Shown here piece after piece: positions 1 through 11,500 of a DNA stretch of 64,000 nucleotides. The notes under the pieces are model-generated. The model was not told the DNA's origin. It worked only from the letters and a program-made list of their open reading frames with translations, and made no database searches. This DNA comes from Lumbricus terrestris (lineage: Eukaryota > Annelida > Clitellata > Crassiclitellata > Lumbricidae): positions 39,340,553 to 39,404,552 of the forward strand of contig OX457050.1 of NCBI GenBank assembly GCA_949752735.1, given 5' to 3'. A program made the position numbers and the translations under genes. Each line of letters opens with the position of its first letter. Position 1 is the first letter of the stretch.

Positions 1-109
1 TTATGACCCTTACAGTAGACATATTGTCTTCTGTTATTTAAATAGTCTAAAAACTAAGAATATGTTCAGCGATCGCGAATAAGCTCAAATAATAGAGTGA
101 ATAAGTTGG

Positions 110-170
110 TGCTCGGTGCTTGGCTTTCGAGTGGCGCTCTAGAAATGTCAAGATTACGATCAGACATACA
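110..170 (+). repeat. Short retroposon 3' tail relic
   Basis: A stretch reading TTGGCTTT, then AGTGGCGCTCTAGAAAT, then AGATTACGATCA resembles the 3' tail seen at about 38290-38345, 61785-61830 and, reversed, at the LINE remnant at 45415-46112. It is probably a truncated LINE or SINE tail. The rest of 1-780 shows no gene, only isolated copies of the dispersed AGCTGGAT unit around 515-570. Confidence 0.4.
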
Positions 171-780
171 AAAATGTTTAATCTCTGATATATTCAGTAG
201 ATGGCAGGATACTCTGTAGCCAGCTTCCTTTATGGTAAGAACACGCAACGCGTCTAATATCGCTCGCCATTTTGTATGGATGGACGTTAATGTAAGATAA
301 CTATGCGTTTAATTAGAATTTATTATACGACAACTGGCTAGTCCTAGAGTTTTTGTCCTAAAGTTATGATGCAAATTTCGATAATTGCTGGTATTTTTTA
401 GTTTAATAGTTCGAGGGTATTCCGTCGTTTTAGCGGAATAAATGATAGTGTACAAAGTTAGATTGGTGAAGAGTTCCTCCTAAAGAGAGGTCAGATTAAT
501 GAAAATAATTGTTGCTTCAATAGAAGTTGGATTTATGACATCATTAATGCAGATAGTGGAGCTGGATTGAAATGAATTCATGCCTCAATGGTTACCTGAT
601 TGATGTGGATGACTCGTGCCAAAGCAGAGACCGGAGTGGTAAAATTTGTTTATAGTGGTGCGCCAGAAATTCGATTCATCAGTCCAGATTCGGTACTTGT
701 GGGTTTGGCGACCACACAAAAAAATCTATAGTGGTGGATCGCACATGTGTGAATCTAACATTATTATGTCTGTGTGTTCC

Positions 781-1383
781 GGTTCCACGACAACTGGTCT
801 ACCGACAACTCGTCTACCGACAACTCGTCTCCGGACAATTGGTCTAACGACAACTGGTCTACAGACGAATAGTATTGATGAAATAGAAGCTGGATTTATG
901 AAAATGGTTTGTTGGCTTAAATGGAAGCTGGATCGATGATTTTATTCATGTATTTCGACATGCATCCAGCTTCTACTTCAGATCTAAAATTACCTTCATC
1001 CAACTTCTATTTCTCACCCGTTATTTTGTCAATCCAGCTTCTATTTCAGATATAAAACAATACCCTTATCCAGCTTCCATTACTTGAGCGTTTTTCATCA
1101 ATTTTTTTATTTCAGATCAAGAAATACTTTCATCCAGCTTTGTTTCTCATACGTTATTTTCGTCAATCCAGCTTCTATTTCACCTGTAAAAAGCCATCAT
1201 CCAGATTTCATTTCTCTTGCGTTTTTTCATCAATCCAACCTCCATTTCACCTGTAAAAACTTTGATCCAGCTTCCATTTCTCAAGCGCTGGATCAGTTGT
1301 CTGTAGACCAGTTGTCGTAGACGAATTGTCCGGAGACCACTTGTCGTTAGACGAGTTGTCGGTAGGCGAGTTGTCGTGACACC
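781..1383. mobile_element. Fold-back element FB-A copy 1, with 9-bp target duplication
   Basis: The left end begins GGTTCCACGACAACTGGTC and the right end, read on the other strand, begins GGTGTCACGACAACTCGCC. Both ends are built from short degenerate tandem units (GACAACTSGTCTACC type). The 9 bp GTGTGTTCC occurs immediately outside both ends (772-780 and 1384-1392). The interior carries the dispersed AGCTGGAT / ATCCAGCT minisatellite in both orientations. No transposase is encoded, so this is a non-autonomous element. The 9-bp duplication and tandem-repeat termini are like Drosophila FB and Mutator/Rehavkus-type elements; that affiliation is inference. Confidence 0.85.
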
Positions 1384-1554
1384 GTGTGTTCCATTGTGTC
1401 GTTTATTATGCTCTTTGTCTTTTTTCCCATGATCTTTCGATGCGCTGAGTATTTGCACCTGTGTTTGGATCCACGAAATTTTGAGAATGATTAACTGTTT
1501 CGTGAGTGTAATTCATTCCTGGGATCGTAGCAATGTTGTTGTATGCCTGCCACA

Positions 1555-2074
1555 AATCCGAAACAGCTTCCATTTTTCAAGTTTTTTTTATTAATCCAGC
1601 TTCTATTTCACCCTTAAGGAACCTTTATCCAGCTTCCATTTTTCAATCTTTTTTTATTACTCCAGCTTCCACTTCACATATAAAATACCTGTATCCAGCT
1701 TCTATTTCTGATATAGAAATACATTTATCCAGCTTCCATTACTCAAGCGTTTTTCATTAATCCAATTTCCATTTCTCAAGTGTTATTTTCGGCATTCCAG
1801 GTTCTATTTCAGAATATAACACACCTTCATCATGCTTCCATTTCTAATGTGTTATTTCATCAATCCAGCTTCTTTGGCAGGTATAAACACACCTTTATTC
1901 TCATTCTATTTTTTAAGCGTGTTCTTCGTTAATTCATGCTTTGGTTTCACCTATTATGTCCAACATCCAGCTTCCATTTCTTACGCGTTCAATTCATGAA
2001 TCCGGCTTCTATTTCACCTGTAAAAGTTCCTTCGTCCAACTTTCATTTCACCTATAAAGACCTGTCATTCACCT
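1555..2074. repeat. Dispersed ATCCAGCTTCTATTT minisatellite array
   Basis: Degenerate units of roughly 35-50 bp containing ATCCAGCTTCTATTTCA or ATCCAGCTTCCATTTCTCA recur through this stretch and resume at 2765-3060 after a LINE insertion. Translated frames rich in NPASIS are by-products of the repeat. No terminal inverted repeat could be assigned to this block. Confidence 0.75.
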
Positions 2075-2760
2075 TCCATTGATCATTCATTCATTCGGAC
2101 ATTTATATAGCGCTCCTTCAAGAAAAAAACTACTCAGAGGCACTCCCGACTCCAGCGCGCCCAAAAAGAACAGTTTTAAGTTTAGTAAGGAAGGATCCTG
2201 CATGGTAGAGTCCCAGGGTGTAGGCGTAGCTCAAAAGGAAGGCCATTCCAGACCACGGCCAACCACAGAAAAGGCTCGATTCTTCATGGTAGTATTTCTA
2301 AGAGGACTCCCTTATCAGCAGAGCGTAGCTGACGACGTCCTTGGATACCCAATGTAGAGCTGCATAGCTCTCGGAGGTAAATTGGGACGAGACCCTGACA
2401 ACACCGCCATACCAATGCAGCTACCCTGAACTCAATACGCCGGCGAATAGGGAGCCAGTGAAGTACCTCAAGCACGTAGTTTGAGACATGATCATATTTA
2501 GGGATTTTCCCAATTAGGCGCGCAGCAGAGCGCAACACCAAGTCAATCTGCTGGATGGGAGGCCAATGTAGAGTGAAGAGCAATAGTCAGTGCTAGATGT
2601 AACGAAAGAATGCACTAAAGTAAGAGTAGCAGCAGACGTAAGAGAACGGATGACAGTGCGAAGCTGGCGCAGCTGATAATAGCAGTCTCGAGCAAGACGG
2701 TAAAGTTGAGGAGCAAAAGTGAGTTCTTGGTCAAGTTGGATACCGAGGTCATGCGTTCAG
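2075..2760 (-). mobile_element. LINE (CR1/L2-like) 3' fragment inserted in the minisatellite
   Basis: Reading on the minus strand, 2284-2583 encodes the C-terminal region of a non-LTR reverse transcriptase: LRSAARLI, then HVLEVLHWLPI-type residues (here VLEVLHWLPIRRRIEFR) and LRSADKGVL. Degenerate coding (RAFSVVG) continues to the 3' tail, which contains TGCCTCTGAGTAG, CTTGAAGGAGCGCTATATAAAT and ends in a short (GAAT)n-like repeat at the low-coordinate end. The element is 5' truncated and frame-broken. The same tail occurs at 35150-35220 and 59046-59110 and in the SINEs at 20380 and 61503. Affiliation to the CR1/L2 group is by motif recognition only. Confidence 0.8.
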
Positions 2761-3060
2761 TTCAAAAATCCAGCTTCTATTTCACCTGTAAAATAACCTT
2801 TATCCAGTCTTTATTTACTAGATTTCAAAAACATTGTAATATATTCAATAGGTCACTTCATTTTAAGTAATGGACGACGTATAATAAGAGTAATATTTCT
2901 GTGTGGTCGTCAAACCCAATTTAAGCAAGAATATTTTCATCAATTTATCTCCAATTTACGTAGCAACTTTTTTCTCAATCCATCTTTTATTTACGCAAAA
3001 ACAGTTTCATCGATACCGATCCAATCGAAGGAATGTTATTTTCATCAATCCAGTTTCCAT

Positions 3061-4560
3061 TTAAGTTAGAAGATTTTGTATCAATCCGACTTCTGTTTAG
3101 CGAGAATTATTTACATCATTCCAACTCGTGTATGGCCAATAGATGTATTTTGATCTTCGGTTTTTCTGTAAAAATGTATTTTGCCCCAATGGATGCTCGA
3201 TTAATACAGTGGAAGTTTTATTTATACAAATATTACCATAATGATGCACCAGTTGTTCAAATTCAGATAATCCCTTTGACTAACAGTCCGTTCATTGTCC
3301 ATTTGACGAACAATCAGTTGACGAATATTTAGGAACTCACCACCAGGCCGTTGATGCATATCCATTTTCAAGCATTGATGTTCTCCTTTGGTTTCCTTAT
3401 GGCTGTTGTCATGGAAAATAGGACACACAGCCCTGATGATCAATTGCTCATTATATCATCTGCCGTCCCTCTGTGCCATGAATGAGTAAATTGGATATGC
3501 AAGACTACAAGTATTCCCATACCAACGGTAACGATCCAGAAGGACGTATGATGGGCAACACATAGGCATTAGTACTATTAAACGGCCGAATAAGTCCATG
3601 ATTCGAATTCTAGTTTGAGGCTTTGTGTGCAGGTTTCAGCTTTCCGTTTTCAAGCATGTCTTCTGTTTAAATATTTTAGCATCATGTTTGTCGAGTTTTA
3701 GCTGTGCTGCTTTTGAAAATTACAGGTGCCATGAAGATATGGAATGGCACAAGATCTCTTATTCACGTTATTTTAGCTGACTTTACTTTGGATGGCGTGC
3801 TTCAAAGTATAGGTGCCCAAGGATTCAGTCAGTTATGCTAACGATTTGCTTAAACTGATATAGCTGATTTAAAAAAAATTAAATTATTCCTGAAACTTTT
3901 ATAGATCTTCCCACTATTGCTTGTTGGTCAGTTGGCTGTGAATTGGCAACAAAGGTCATTGTTCTGTTATGAGTAGCAATGAAATTAGGTTTTATATTTT
4001 GAAACATGTCTAATTTTGAAGTTTACTGTTATTTGTAGCAAACATGAGGATAATGAGCAACATTCTTATAACAATAAAAAATTCAGTTGCAAGACAAGGT
4101 CTACATAACCCAAATCTACACCAAGAAAATCACAGATTTTCTATCTGTATACAGCATTTCCTATCATCTACTACTTCACACACTCAAACAAAGTTTTGAT
4201 TGCCTAAGTATTTCCTTGTGGTTCTTATTCTATGAATCTCAAACGGAAATATTTAGGAACTCACAACCAGTGGAAAGTCTCTAACTGGTGGAAAGTCTCT
4301 AGTAACAATTGGATGAACATTCTTCGCAAGCAATTAATTTGAATTGCATACCGGAATTGATGCTTAAACGCGTTTTGACATTAATTTCAACTCTGTCCCC
4401 AATCTGGTGATTGTAAAAATCATCTGCAATAGAAACACGGGTGACAATCATTTCAGAAACTCAAGGTGATCATGTGACTGTTCATTAAAATACCCAGACT
4501 GAAGAGAAGCAGTGAAAATACCAACAAGGACAGCAATAGCTTGATGGGCTAATTTGACAA
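3061..4560. other. Intergenic, no gene recognised
   Basis: AT-rich sequence with short frames that resemble no known protein. A few degenerate dispersed-repeat units occur near 3040-3110, and similar short words (TTTAGGAACTCAC) occur at about 3330 and 4254. Confidence 0.5.
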
Positions 4561-4561
4561 C

Positions 4562-4770
4562 ATTATACATCATCATCATCATTGGCGTGCCCCTCTCTGG
4601 AGCGTAGCCGTTTCCACCGTCCGTTGCCACAAGACCCTGTCTTGTTCTCGTCTCCAAGCGGTGCTCAGCCCAAAGTTCAGAGGTCTGAGATCCGCCTCGA
4701 CCGTTCGAGTCCGTGTATGCCTTGGTCGTCCGGGTGGTCTCTTCATTATACAGAAGAAGGAAATAAAGGT
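4562..4770 (-). mobile_element. LINE 3' tail fragment ending in (ATG)n
   Basis: On the minus strand the frame reads RGGSQTSELWAEHRLETRTR, then RQGLVATDGGN and APERGTP, and runs into an ATG repeat (CATCATCATCATCAT on the plus strand at 4569-4583). This pattern, a coding-like end running into a trinucleotide tail, is typical of an animal non-LTR retrotransposon 3' end; the clade cannot be assigned from this piece. It lies only about 70 bp upstream of the start codon of zinc-finger gene A, so it may be part of that gene's 5' untranslated region or promoter. Confidence 0.5.
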
Positions 4771-4842
4771 GCCAAATATGTAGTTTAATTAGTGTAGAAT
4801 CTAACAAAGCACACAAGAACTCATCCTGTACAGGACCCAGCC

Positions 4843-6351
4843 ATGTCGGAGAAACAGTTTTGGTGCGAATTATGTAAGAAATCATTTGCTAATCAGTCTT
4901 CTCTGACAATTCATACGAGAACACATACTGGTAATAAACCATACAGCTGCCAGATGTGTCAGAAGTCATTTGCTAAAAATTGCGCTGCACAAGCGCACAT
5001 GAGAACTCATACCGGAGAGAAACCATACACCTGCCAGTTATGTGAGAAAACGTTTGCTCGAGGTAGTCATCTGAAAAGGCACACGAGAACTCATACCGGA
5101 GAGAAACCATACACCTGCCAGTTATGTGAGAAAACGTTTACTCAAGGTAGTCAGGTGAAAAGGCACATGAGAATCCACACTGGTGAAAAACCATACAAAT
5201 GTCAGATATGTCAAAGATCATTTACTTATAGTAGTCATCTGAAAATTCACTTGAGATCTCATTCTGGCGAGAAACGATGCAGGTGTCATTTGTGTCAGAA
5301 ATCATTTGTTAATGAGTCTTCTCTGAAAACTCATATGAGATCCCATACTGGTGATAAACCGTATAAGTGTCAGATATGTGAAAAGTCATTTAGTCATGGT
5401 GGTCATATGAAAATACACATGAGAACTCATACGGGAGAGAAACCGTATATGTGTCAGCTATGTCAGAAAACGTTTCGTCACGATTGTGGGCTGAAAACAC
5501 ACATGAGAACACATACTGGTGAAAAACCATACAAATGTCAGTTTTGTAAGAAATCGTTTGCTCAAACATGTAACTTGGGAGAACATATTAGAATACATAC
5601 TGGTGAAAAACCATACATGTGCAAAAACTGCCCAAAATCATTTGCACAAGGTAGTTCGCTGAAGGTGCACATGAGAAAACATACTGGAAAGAAACCACAC
5701 AAGTGTCAGTTGTGTAAGCAATCATTTACTCAATTGGGTAGCTTGGTGGTACATATGAGAACCCATACAGGTGAAAAACCGTACAGATGTCAGTTATGTC
5801 AGAAATCATTTACAGCAGGCAGTGATCTAAAGATCCATATAAGAACTCATACTGGAGAAAAACCATTCATATGTATTATTTGTAATAAAGGATTCACACA
5901 CATTGCACATCTTAAGACACACAGAGGAAGTCATGCAACAGAGAAGCAGCTTGTAATCAATGAACATCAGATCAAGAGCAGTTTAGCAGCAAAGCAGTTT
6001 CAACTCCATGCACAGTCAAAGGTTCTGAAAATGGGAAGTGAAGTTACTGCCAACGTATCTGAAAATTTCATTACATCTAGTAGTGCGGTTATTATCGATA
6101 AACCAAATGAACATTACTCCAAGAAAATATGTCCAGATTCTATTGGAATTGCAGACCTGTCACCGGAGATTGGAGATGGAGAATGTCTTTTTGCAAGCTA
6201 CGTCAGATCTCCTGGGGATGCACAATCGTCTTTGTTAACATCTTTTGGATGTGGTATATGTGACAAAGTTCTCAAAACAAAGAAAGCATTTCTGGAGCAT
6301 TGTTCTGCTCATAGATATTCTCCACCTGACGACTTAATTTCTTACCTGTGA
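4843..6351 (+). CDS. C2H2 zinc-finger protein A (13 fingers plus C-terminal atypical finger)
   Basis: This 502-residue open frame has 13 consecutive C2H2 fingers (about residues 7-365) with C-X2-C-X12-H-X3-H spacing, separated by TGEKPY-type linkers. Such arrays bind DNA in the nucleus, so a sequence-specific transcription factor or repeat-silencing role is expected; the target is unknown. Fingers 3 and 4 are near duplicates that differ in helix residues (GSHLKR versus GSQVKR). A low-complexity region follows (about 370-460), then the family signature FGCGICD, AFLEHC, an H and SPPDDL. The first finger starts four residues after the ATG, so translation probably starts here, but an upstream exon is possible. 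There is no KRAB, BTB, SCAN or ZAD domain in this exon. No broken finger is seen, making this one of two intact members of the local family. Confidence 0.92.
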   Translation: MSEKQFWCELCKKSFANQSSLTIHTRTHTGNKPYSCQMCQKSFAKNCAAQAHMRTHTGEKPYTCQLCEKTFARGSHLKRHTRTHTGEKPYTCQLCEKTFTQGSQVKRHMRIHTGEKPYKCQICQRSFTYSSHLKIHLRSHSGEKRCRCHLCQKSFVNESSLKTHMRSHTGDKPYKCQICEKSFSHGGHMKIHMRTHTGEKPYMCQLCQKTFRHDCGLKTHMRTHTGEKPYKCQFCKKSFAQTCNLGEHIRIHTGEKPYMCKNCPKSFAQGSSLKVHMRKHTGKKPHKCQLCKQSFTQLGSLVVHMRTHTGEKPYRCQLCQKSFTAGSDLKIHIRTHTGEKPFICIICNKGFTHIAHLKTHRGSHATEKQLVINEHQIKSSLAAKQFQLHAQSKVLKMGSEVTANVSENFITSSSAVIIDKPNEHYSKKICPDSIGIADLSPEIGDGECLFASYVRSPGDAQSSLLTSFGCGICDKVLKTKKAFLEHCSAHRYSPPDDLISYL

Positions 6352-6626
6352 ATTGTTTATCCATTGTCAATTTTACAAGCACTGTTTTCAAAATTTGGAC
6401 ACAGTCCTTCGTACGGTCGTTTGTTGAACGACGACAGCATCTTTGCTTAGGTACTTCTCTGGGTTCAAATCCACTCAGCAGTTTTATTGTGGACCTCTCT
6501 TTGAGAAGTTGCTCTATTAGATTCCTGCTTCTTTCCACTGTAAGCTCTGACTCCTCCTGTCGCTGCACTAGGCTATAGTCACCTTCCTATCTAGGTGCTC
6601 CATAAATGTTTCTATATTGAAGTCCG

Positions 6627-6632
6627 AATAAA
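6627..6632 (+). terminator. Candidate polyadenylation signal for zinc-finger gene A
   Basis: AATAAA lies 276 bp after the stop codon of gene A. It is a plausible signal but a six-base match alone is weak. Confidence 0.35.
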
Positions 6633-6784
6633 CTATATACAGAGCTTAAACTAGTTCGATATGATTGTTTCACTGATCATCAATATTCCGCAATTGGTTT
6701 TATCGAGTTCGATCCTTGACTAAATCAATCCCTATTACAGTAATATTCAACTTCATTGTTAAAGGCACATATATAAGTAATAGT

Positions 6785-7012
6785 CAGAAAAATTACGGCC
6801 TACTGTGTCTTTCCCATGTCCACCCTCTTTCCAACATATCTGTGTGGGCCATCACAGGCAGGTGCACAATCATTTAATAATCATGCTCTGAGGATCGAGT
6901 TCTCTTGAAGTGGCGCTATATAATGTACGATTACAATTACAAATGCACTCCGTTTGATATCGCGACTTGCAAATAAAAATCATGTGTTAGGGTGTCATAC
7001 CCTTCCACACGT
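6785..7012 (+). repeat. 228-bp repeat R, copy 1 (uninterrupted)
   Basis: This segment runs from CAGAAAAATTACGGCCTACT through CCCATGTCCACCCTC, GTGGCGCTATATAAT and ATTACAATTAC to CCTTCCACACGT. A second copy (7626-7662 plus 10891-11082) matches it almost throughout but is interrupted by the large FB-A element. It looks like a retroposon-derived segment because of the GGCGCTATATAAT-type tail. Confidence 0.7.
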
Positions 7013-7622
7013 TTCCACGACAACTGGTCTACCGACAACTCGTCTACCTACAAATCGTCTCCGAACAATTGGTCTAACGACAACTGGTCTACAGACGAAT
7101 AGTATTGATGAAATAAAAGCTGGATTTATGAAAATGTTTTTTAAAGCTGAAATGGAGGCTGGATTGATGATTTTATTCATATATTTCGACATGCATCCAG
7201 CTGCTACTTCAGATCTAACAATACATTCATCCAGCTTCTATTTCTCACCTTTTATTTTCGTCAATCCAGCCTCTATTTCAGATATAAAAAATACCCTCAT
7301 CCAGCTTCCATTACTTAAGCGTTTTTTCATCATTCCAGCTTCTATTTCAGATCAAGAAATACTTTCATCCAGCTTTTATTTCTCATACGTTATTTTCGTC
7401 AATCCATCTTCTATTTCACCTGTAAAAGAGCCATGATCCAGATTCCATTTCTCTTGCGTTTTTTCATCAATCCAACCTCCATATTTCACCTGTAGAAACT
7501 TTCGTCCAGCTTCCATTTCTCAAGCGCTGGATCAGTTGTCTGTAGACCAGTTGTCGTAGACGAATTGTCCGGAGACCATTTGTCGTGAGACGAGTTGTCG
7601 GTAGACGAGTTGTCGTGACACC
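7011..7622. mobile_element. Fold-back element FB-A copy 2
   Basis: The left end reads GTTTCCACGACAACTGGTC and the right end, on the other strand, GGTGTCACGACAACTCGTC; internal structure closely follows copy 1, including the AGCTGGAT interior. It is flanked by repeat R copy 1 on the left and repeat R copy 2 on the right, and no 9-bp duplication is seen, so the present junctions may reflect recombination between copies instead of simple insertion. Confidence 0.8.
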
Positions 7623-7662
7623 CTTCAGAAAAATTACGGCCTACTGTGTCGACCATTCCCAT

Positions 7663-10600
7663 GGTTCCACGACAACTGGTTCACAGACAACTGGTTCACC
7701 GACAACTGGTTCACGGACAACTGGTTCACGGACAACTGGTTCACAGACAACTGGTTCACCGACAACTGGTTCACGGACAACTGGTTCACGACAACTGGTT
7801 CACGACAACTGGTTCACGACAACTGGTTCACCGACAACTGGTTCACCGACAGCTGGTTCACGACAACTGGTTCACGACAACTGGTTCACCGACAACTGGT
7901 TCACCGACAGCTGGTTCACGACCAAATGGTCACTGCGATTTTTTTACGACATGGTTATTGCCGCTAAAAGAGAAGTTTTATTGACGAAAATAACTCGTCA
8001 TAAATCGAAAACAATTGTTCATGGCCTCGCTGCAAAAAGAAACCGAGGAAAAGAACGTTTCCTGAACGAAGTTGCATTGATGAAAATAATGCTTGTAAAA
8101 ATTGAAGCCGGATACACGAAACAATCGCGTTGCGAAATAGAAGTTGGATTGATGAAAATACTTCAATTTTAAATAGAAGTCGGATTTAGATTGACTAAAA
8201 TCGTCCTGTTAAAATTGGAGCGGTTGGAGTAAAGGAAACCGGAATAAGTATTTTCTTACCTGAAATAGAAGCTGGATGAAGGTATTTATATGACGGAAAT
8301 AGAAGCTGGATGGAGGTATTTCTTGTTGTGAATTAGAAGCTGGATGGATGAAAATGTTTTTGATTAAGTTGGAACTGGATGGATGAAAATCTTCTTGATT
8401 AAATTGGAGATGGATGGATGAGAATGTCCTTCCTTAAATTGGAGCTGGATTGATGAAAATGTTTTCGATTAAATTGAAGCTGGATTGATGAAAATATTCT
8501 TGATTAAGTTGAAGATGGATTGATGAAAATTGTCTTGATTAAATTGGAGCTGGATGGATGAAAATGTTTTTTTATTAAGTTGGAACTGGATTGATAAAAA
8601 TCTTCTTAATTAAAATGGAACTGGATGGATGATAAAACGTTTGAGAAATAGAAGCTGGATGGAGGTGTTTTATATGTCTGAAATAGAAGCGGCATCAAAG
8701 TATTTTATATCTGAAATAGAAGCTGAATGAATGATAAAACGCTAGAGAAATCGAAGATGGAAAAGGGTTATACGGATGTTAAATAGAAGCTGGATTAATG
8801 TCTTTATAGATCTGAAAGAGAAGACGGATGAATGATAAAACGATTAAGAAATGGAAGCTGGATGAATGTTTTTAGATGTCTGAAATAGAAGCAGGATGAA
8901 GGATAAAACGCTTGAGAAATCGAAGTTGGATGAAATTATTGTGTATGTCTGAAATAGAAGCTGTATGAGTGATAAAAGGCTTTAGAAATCGAAGCGGGAT
9001 CAAGGAATTTTATATATTACATAGAAGCTGGATGAATTATAAAACGCTTAGGAAATGGAAGCTGGATGAAGGTTTTATAGATCTAAAATAGGAGCTGGAT
9101 TAAGAAGATTTTCATCATTCCAGCTCCAACCCAATTAAAAAATTTCATCCTTCCAGCTCCAATTTAAGGAAGGGCATTTTCATCCATCCAGCTCCAATTT
9201 AGGCAAAACGATTTTCATCAATCCAGCTTTTATTTCACAACAAGAAATACCTTCATCCAGCTTCTATTTCCGACAAATAAATACCTTCATCCAGCTTCTA
9301 TTTCTCGCTCGCTATTTTCGTCAATCCAGATTCTATTTCACACCTAGAAATACCTTCATCCAGCTTCTTTTTTCTCGCTCGCTATTATGGTCAATCCAGC
9401 TTCTATTTGCAACCTATAAGTACCTTCGTCCAACTTCTGTTTCTCGCTCGCTATTATCGTCAATCCAGCTTCTATTTCACACCTAGAAATACCTTCATCC
9501 TGCTTCTTTTTTCTCGATCGTTATTTTCGTCAATCCAGCTTCTATTTCCGACCTATAAATATCTTCATCTAGCTTCCAATTCTTAGGCGTTTTATCACTC
9601 ATCCAGCTTCTATTTAAGATATAAAATACCTTGATCCCGCTTCCATTTCTTGAGCGTTTATCACTCATCCAGCTTCTATATAATATATAAAATACCTTGA
9701 TCCCGCTTCCATTTCTTACGCGTTTTATCACTCATCCAGCTTCTGTTTCAGATATATAAAAACCTTCATCCAGCTTCTGTTTCAGATATAGAAAACTTTC
9801 ATCCAGCCTCATTTCTTAGTCGTTCTATCTTTCATCCAGCTTCTATTTCAGATATATAAAAACCTTCGTCCAGCTTCTATTTCTTAAGCGTTTTATCATT
9901 CGTCCCGTTTCTATTTCAGATCTATAAAAACATTAATCGAGCTTCTATTTATGATATAAAATACATTGATCCCGCTCAGATTTCTAAAGTTTTTTTAATC
10001 CAGCTCCCATTTAATATTTTCATCAATCCAGCTCCAATTTAAGGCAATACATTTTACTCCATCCAGCTCCAATTTAAGCAAGAACATTTTAATAAAGGCA
10101 AGACGTTTTCATCAATCCAGCTCCAATCTAGGGCAGGACACTTTCGTCAATCCAGCTTCAAATCTCATGTGTAGCAATATTTATTCCGGTTTCCGTTACT
10201 CCCGCGTTATTTTCAACGATCCAGCTCCGATTTTATCAAGACGGTTGTAATCAATCCAACTCCAATTTAAGGCATGACATTTTCATCCTTCCAGCTCTAA
10301 TTTAAGCAAGAAACTTTTCATAAACATAAATCCAGCTTCTATTTCAGGTAAGAAAATACTTATTCCGGTTTCCTTTACTCCAACCGCTCCAATTTTAACA
10401 GGACGATTTTAGTCAATCTAAATCCGACTTCTATTTAAAATTGAAGTATTTTCATCAATCCAACTTCTATTTCGCAACGCGATTATTTCGTGTATCCGGC
10501 TTCAATTTTTACAAGCATTATCTTCATCAATGCAACTTCGTTCAGGAAACGTTCTTTTCCTCGGTTTCTTTTTGCAGCGAGGCCATGAACAATTGTTTTC

Positions 10601-10881
10601 GATTTATGACGAGTTATTTTCGTCAATAAAACTTCTCTTTTAGCGGCAATAACCATGTCGTAAAAATTGCAGTGACCATTTGGTCGTGAACCAGCTGTCG
10701 GTGAACCAGTTGTCGGTGAACCAGTTGTCGTGAACCAGTTGTCGTGAACCAGTTGTCGTGAACCAGTTGTCCGTGAACCAGTTGTCGTGAACCAGTTGTC
10801 GTGAACCAGTTGTCGTGAACCAGTTGTCCGTGAACCAGTTGTCGGTGAACCAGTTGTCTGTGAACCAGTTGTCGTGACACC
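7663..10881. mobile_element. Giant fold-back element FB-A copy 3, 3.2 kb palindrome
   Basis: The element begins GGTTCCACGACAACTGGTTC and ends in the inverse of GGTGTCACGACAACTGG. The 9 bp CATTCCCAT flanks it on both sides (7654-7662, 10882-10890). Its left terminus contains 17 tandem 14-15 bp units (GACAACTGGTTCACS type) and its right terminus 13 units in the opposite orientation. The inner arms also match in inverted orientation, for example 8160-8270 with 10340-10450, so nearly the whole element can fold on itself around a centre near 9.1-9.3 kb. The interior is the AGCTGGAT minisatellite, switching orientation near 9110. No transposase frame is present. Confidence 0.9.
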
Positions 10882-10890
10882 CATTCCCAT

Positions 10891-11082
10891 GTCCACCCTC
10901 TTTCCACCATATCTGTGTGGGCGATCACAGGCAGGTGCACGTTCATTTAAAAATTATGCTCTGAGGAGTTCTATTGAAGTGGCGCTATATAATATACGAT
11001 TACAATTACAAATGCTGTCCATTTGATATCGCGACTTGCAAATAAAAATCATGTGTTAGGGTGTCATTACCCTTCCACACGT
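10891..11082 (+). repeat. 228-bp repeat R, copy 2 (right part)
   Basis: This continues the copy that starts at 7626-7662. Joining the two parts across one CATTCCCAT reproduces the arrangement of copy 1, which shows that FB-A copy 3 inserted into an existing repeat R. Confidence 0.7.
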
Positions 11083-11300
11083 CTAAAGTTACAATGCTCA
11101 ACCTCGCATCTATAATAATAATTTTGCATGACTTGTGCTATCGTCTAGTCCCAGCTTTGGCCAATTTGTGAATAATAATATTATAGAATCTACCAGATGG
11201 CACAACCATAGGCCTACTTTTAAAAACTAGTTTCCATAACAAGTGAACATTACCTGGTAAGTTATCACTCGCCATTTTGTACGAATGGACGGTAGTTAGA

Positions 11301-11500
11301 NNNNNNNNNNNNNNNNNNNNNNNNNNNNNNNNNNNNNNNNNNNNNNNNNNNNNNNNNNNNNNNNNNNNNNNNNNNNNNNNNNNNNNNNNNNNNNNNNNNN
11401 NNNNNNNNNNNNNNNNNNNNNNNNNNNNNNNNNNNNNNNNNNNNNNNNNNNNNNNNNNNNNNNNNNNNNNNNNNNNNNNNNNNNNNNNNNNNNNNNNNNN
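11301..11500. other. Assembly gap of 200 N
   Basis: The bases are all N. The round length suggests a placeholder gap. Sequence continuity across 11301-11500 should not be assumed. Confidence 0.99.

Noticed and set aside
4448..4885. 145-codon minus-strand frame upstream of gene A
   Set aside because: Its central part is the LINE 3' tail with the ATG repeat, and its ends run into unrelated sequence.
7663..7930. CRISPR-like regular direct repeats
   Set aside because: Units are contiguous 14-15 bp with no unique spacers, in an animal genome, and are mirrored at the other end of a transposon.
7585..10946. Long frames with TTGSPTTGS or QLVHRQLVH repeats and paired 62-codon frames
   Set aside because: They are translations of the terminal tandem units and inverted arms of the FB-A element; the same DNA is open in several frames because the unit lacks stops, and there is no domain.
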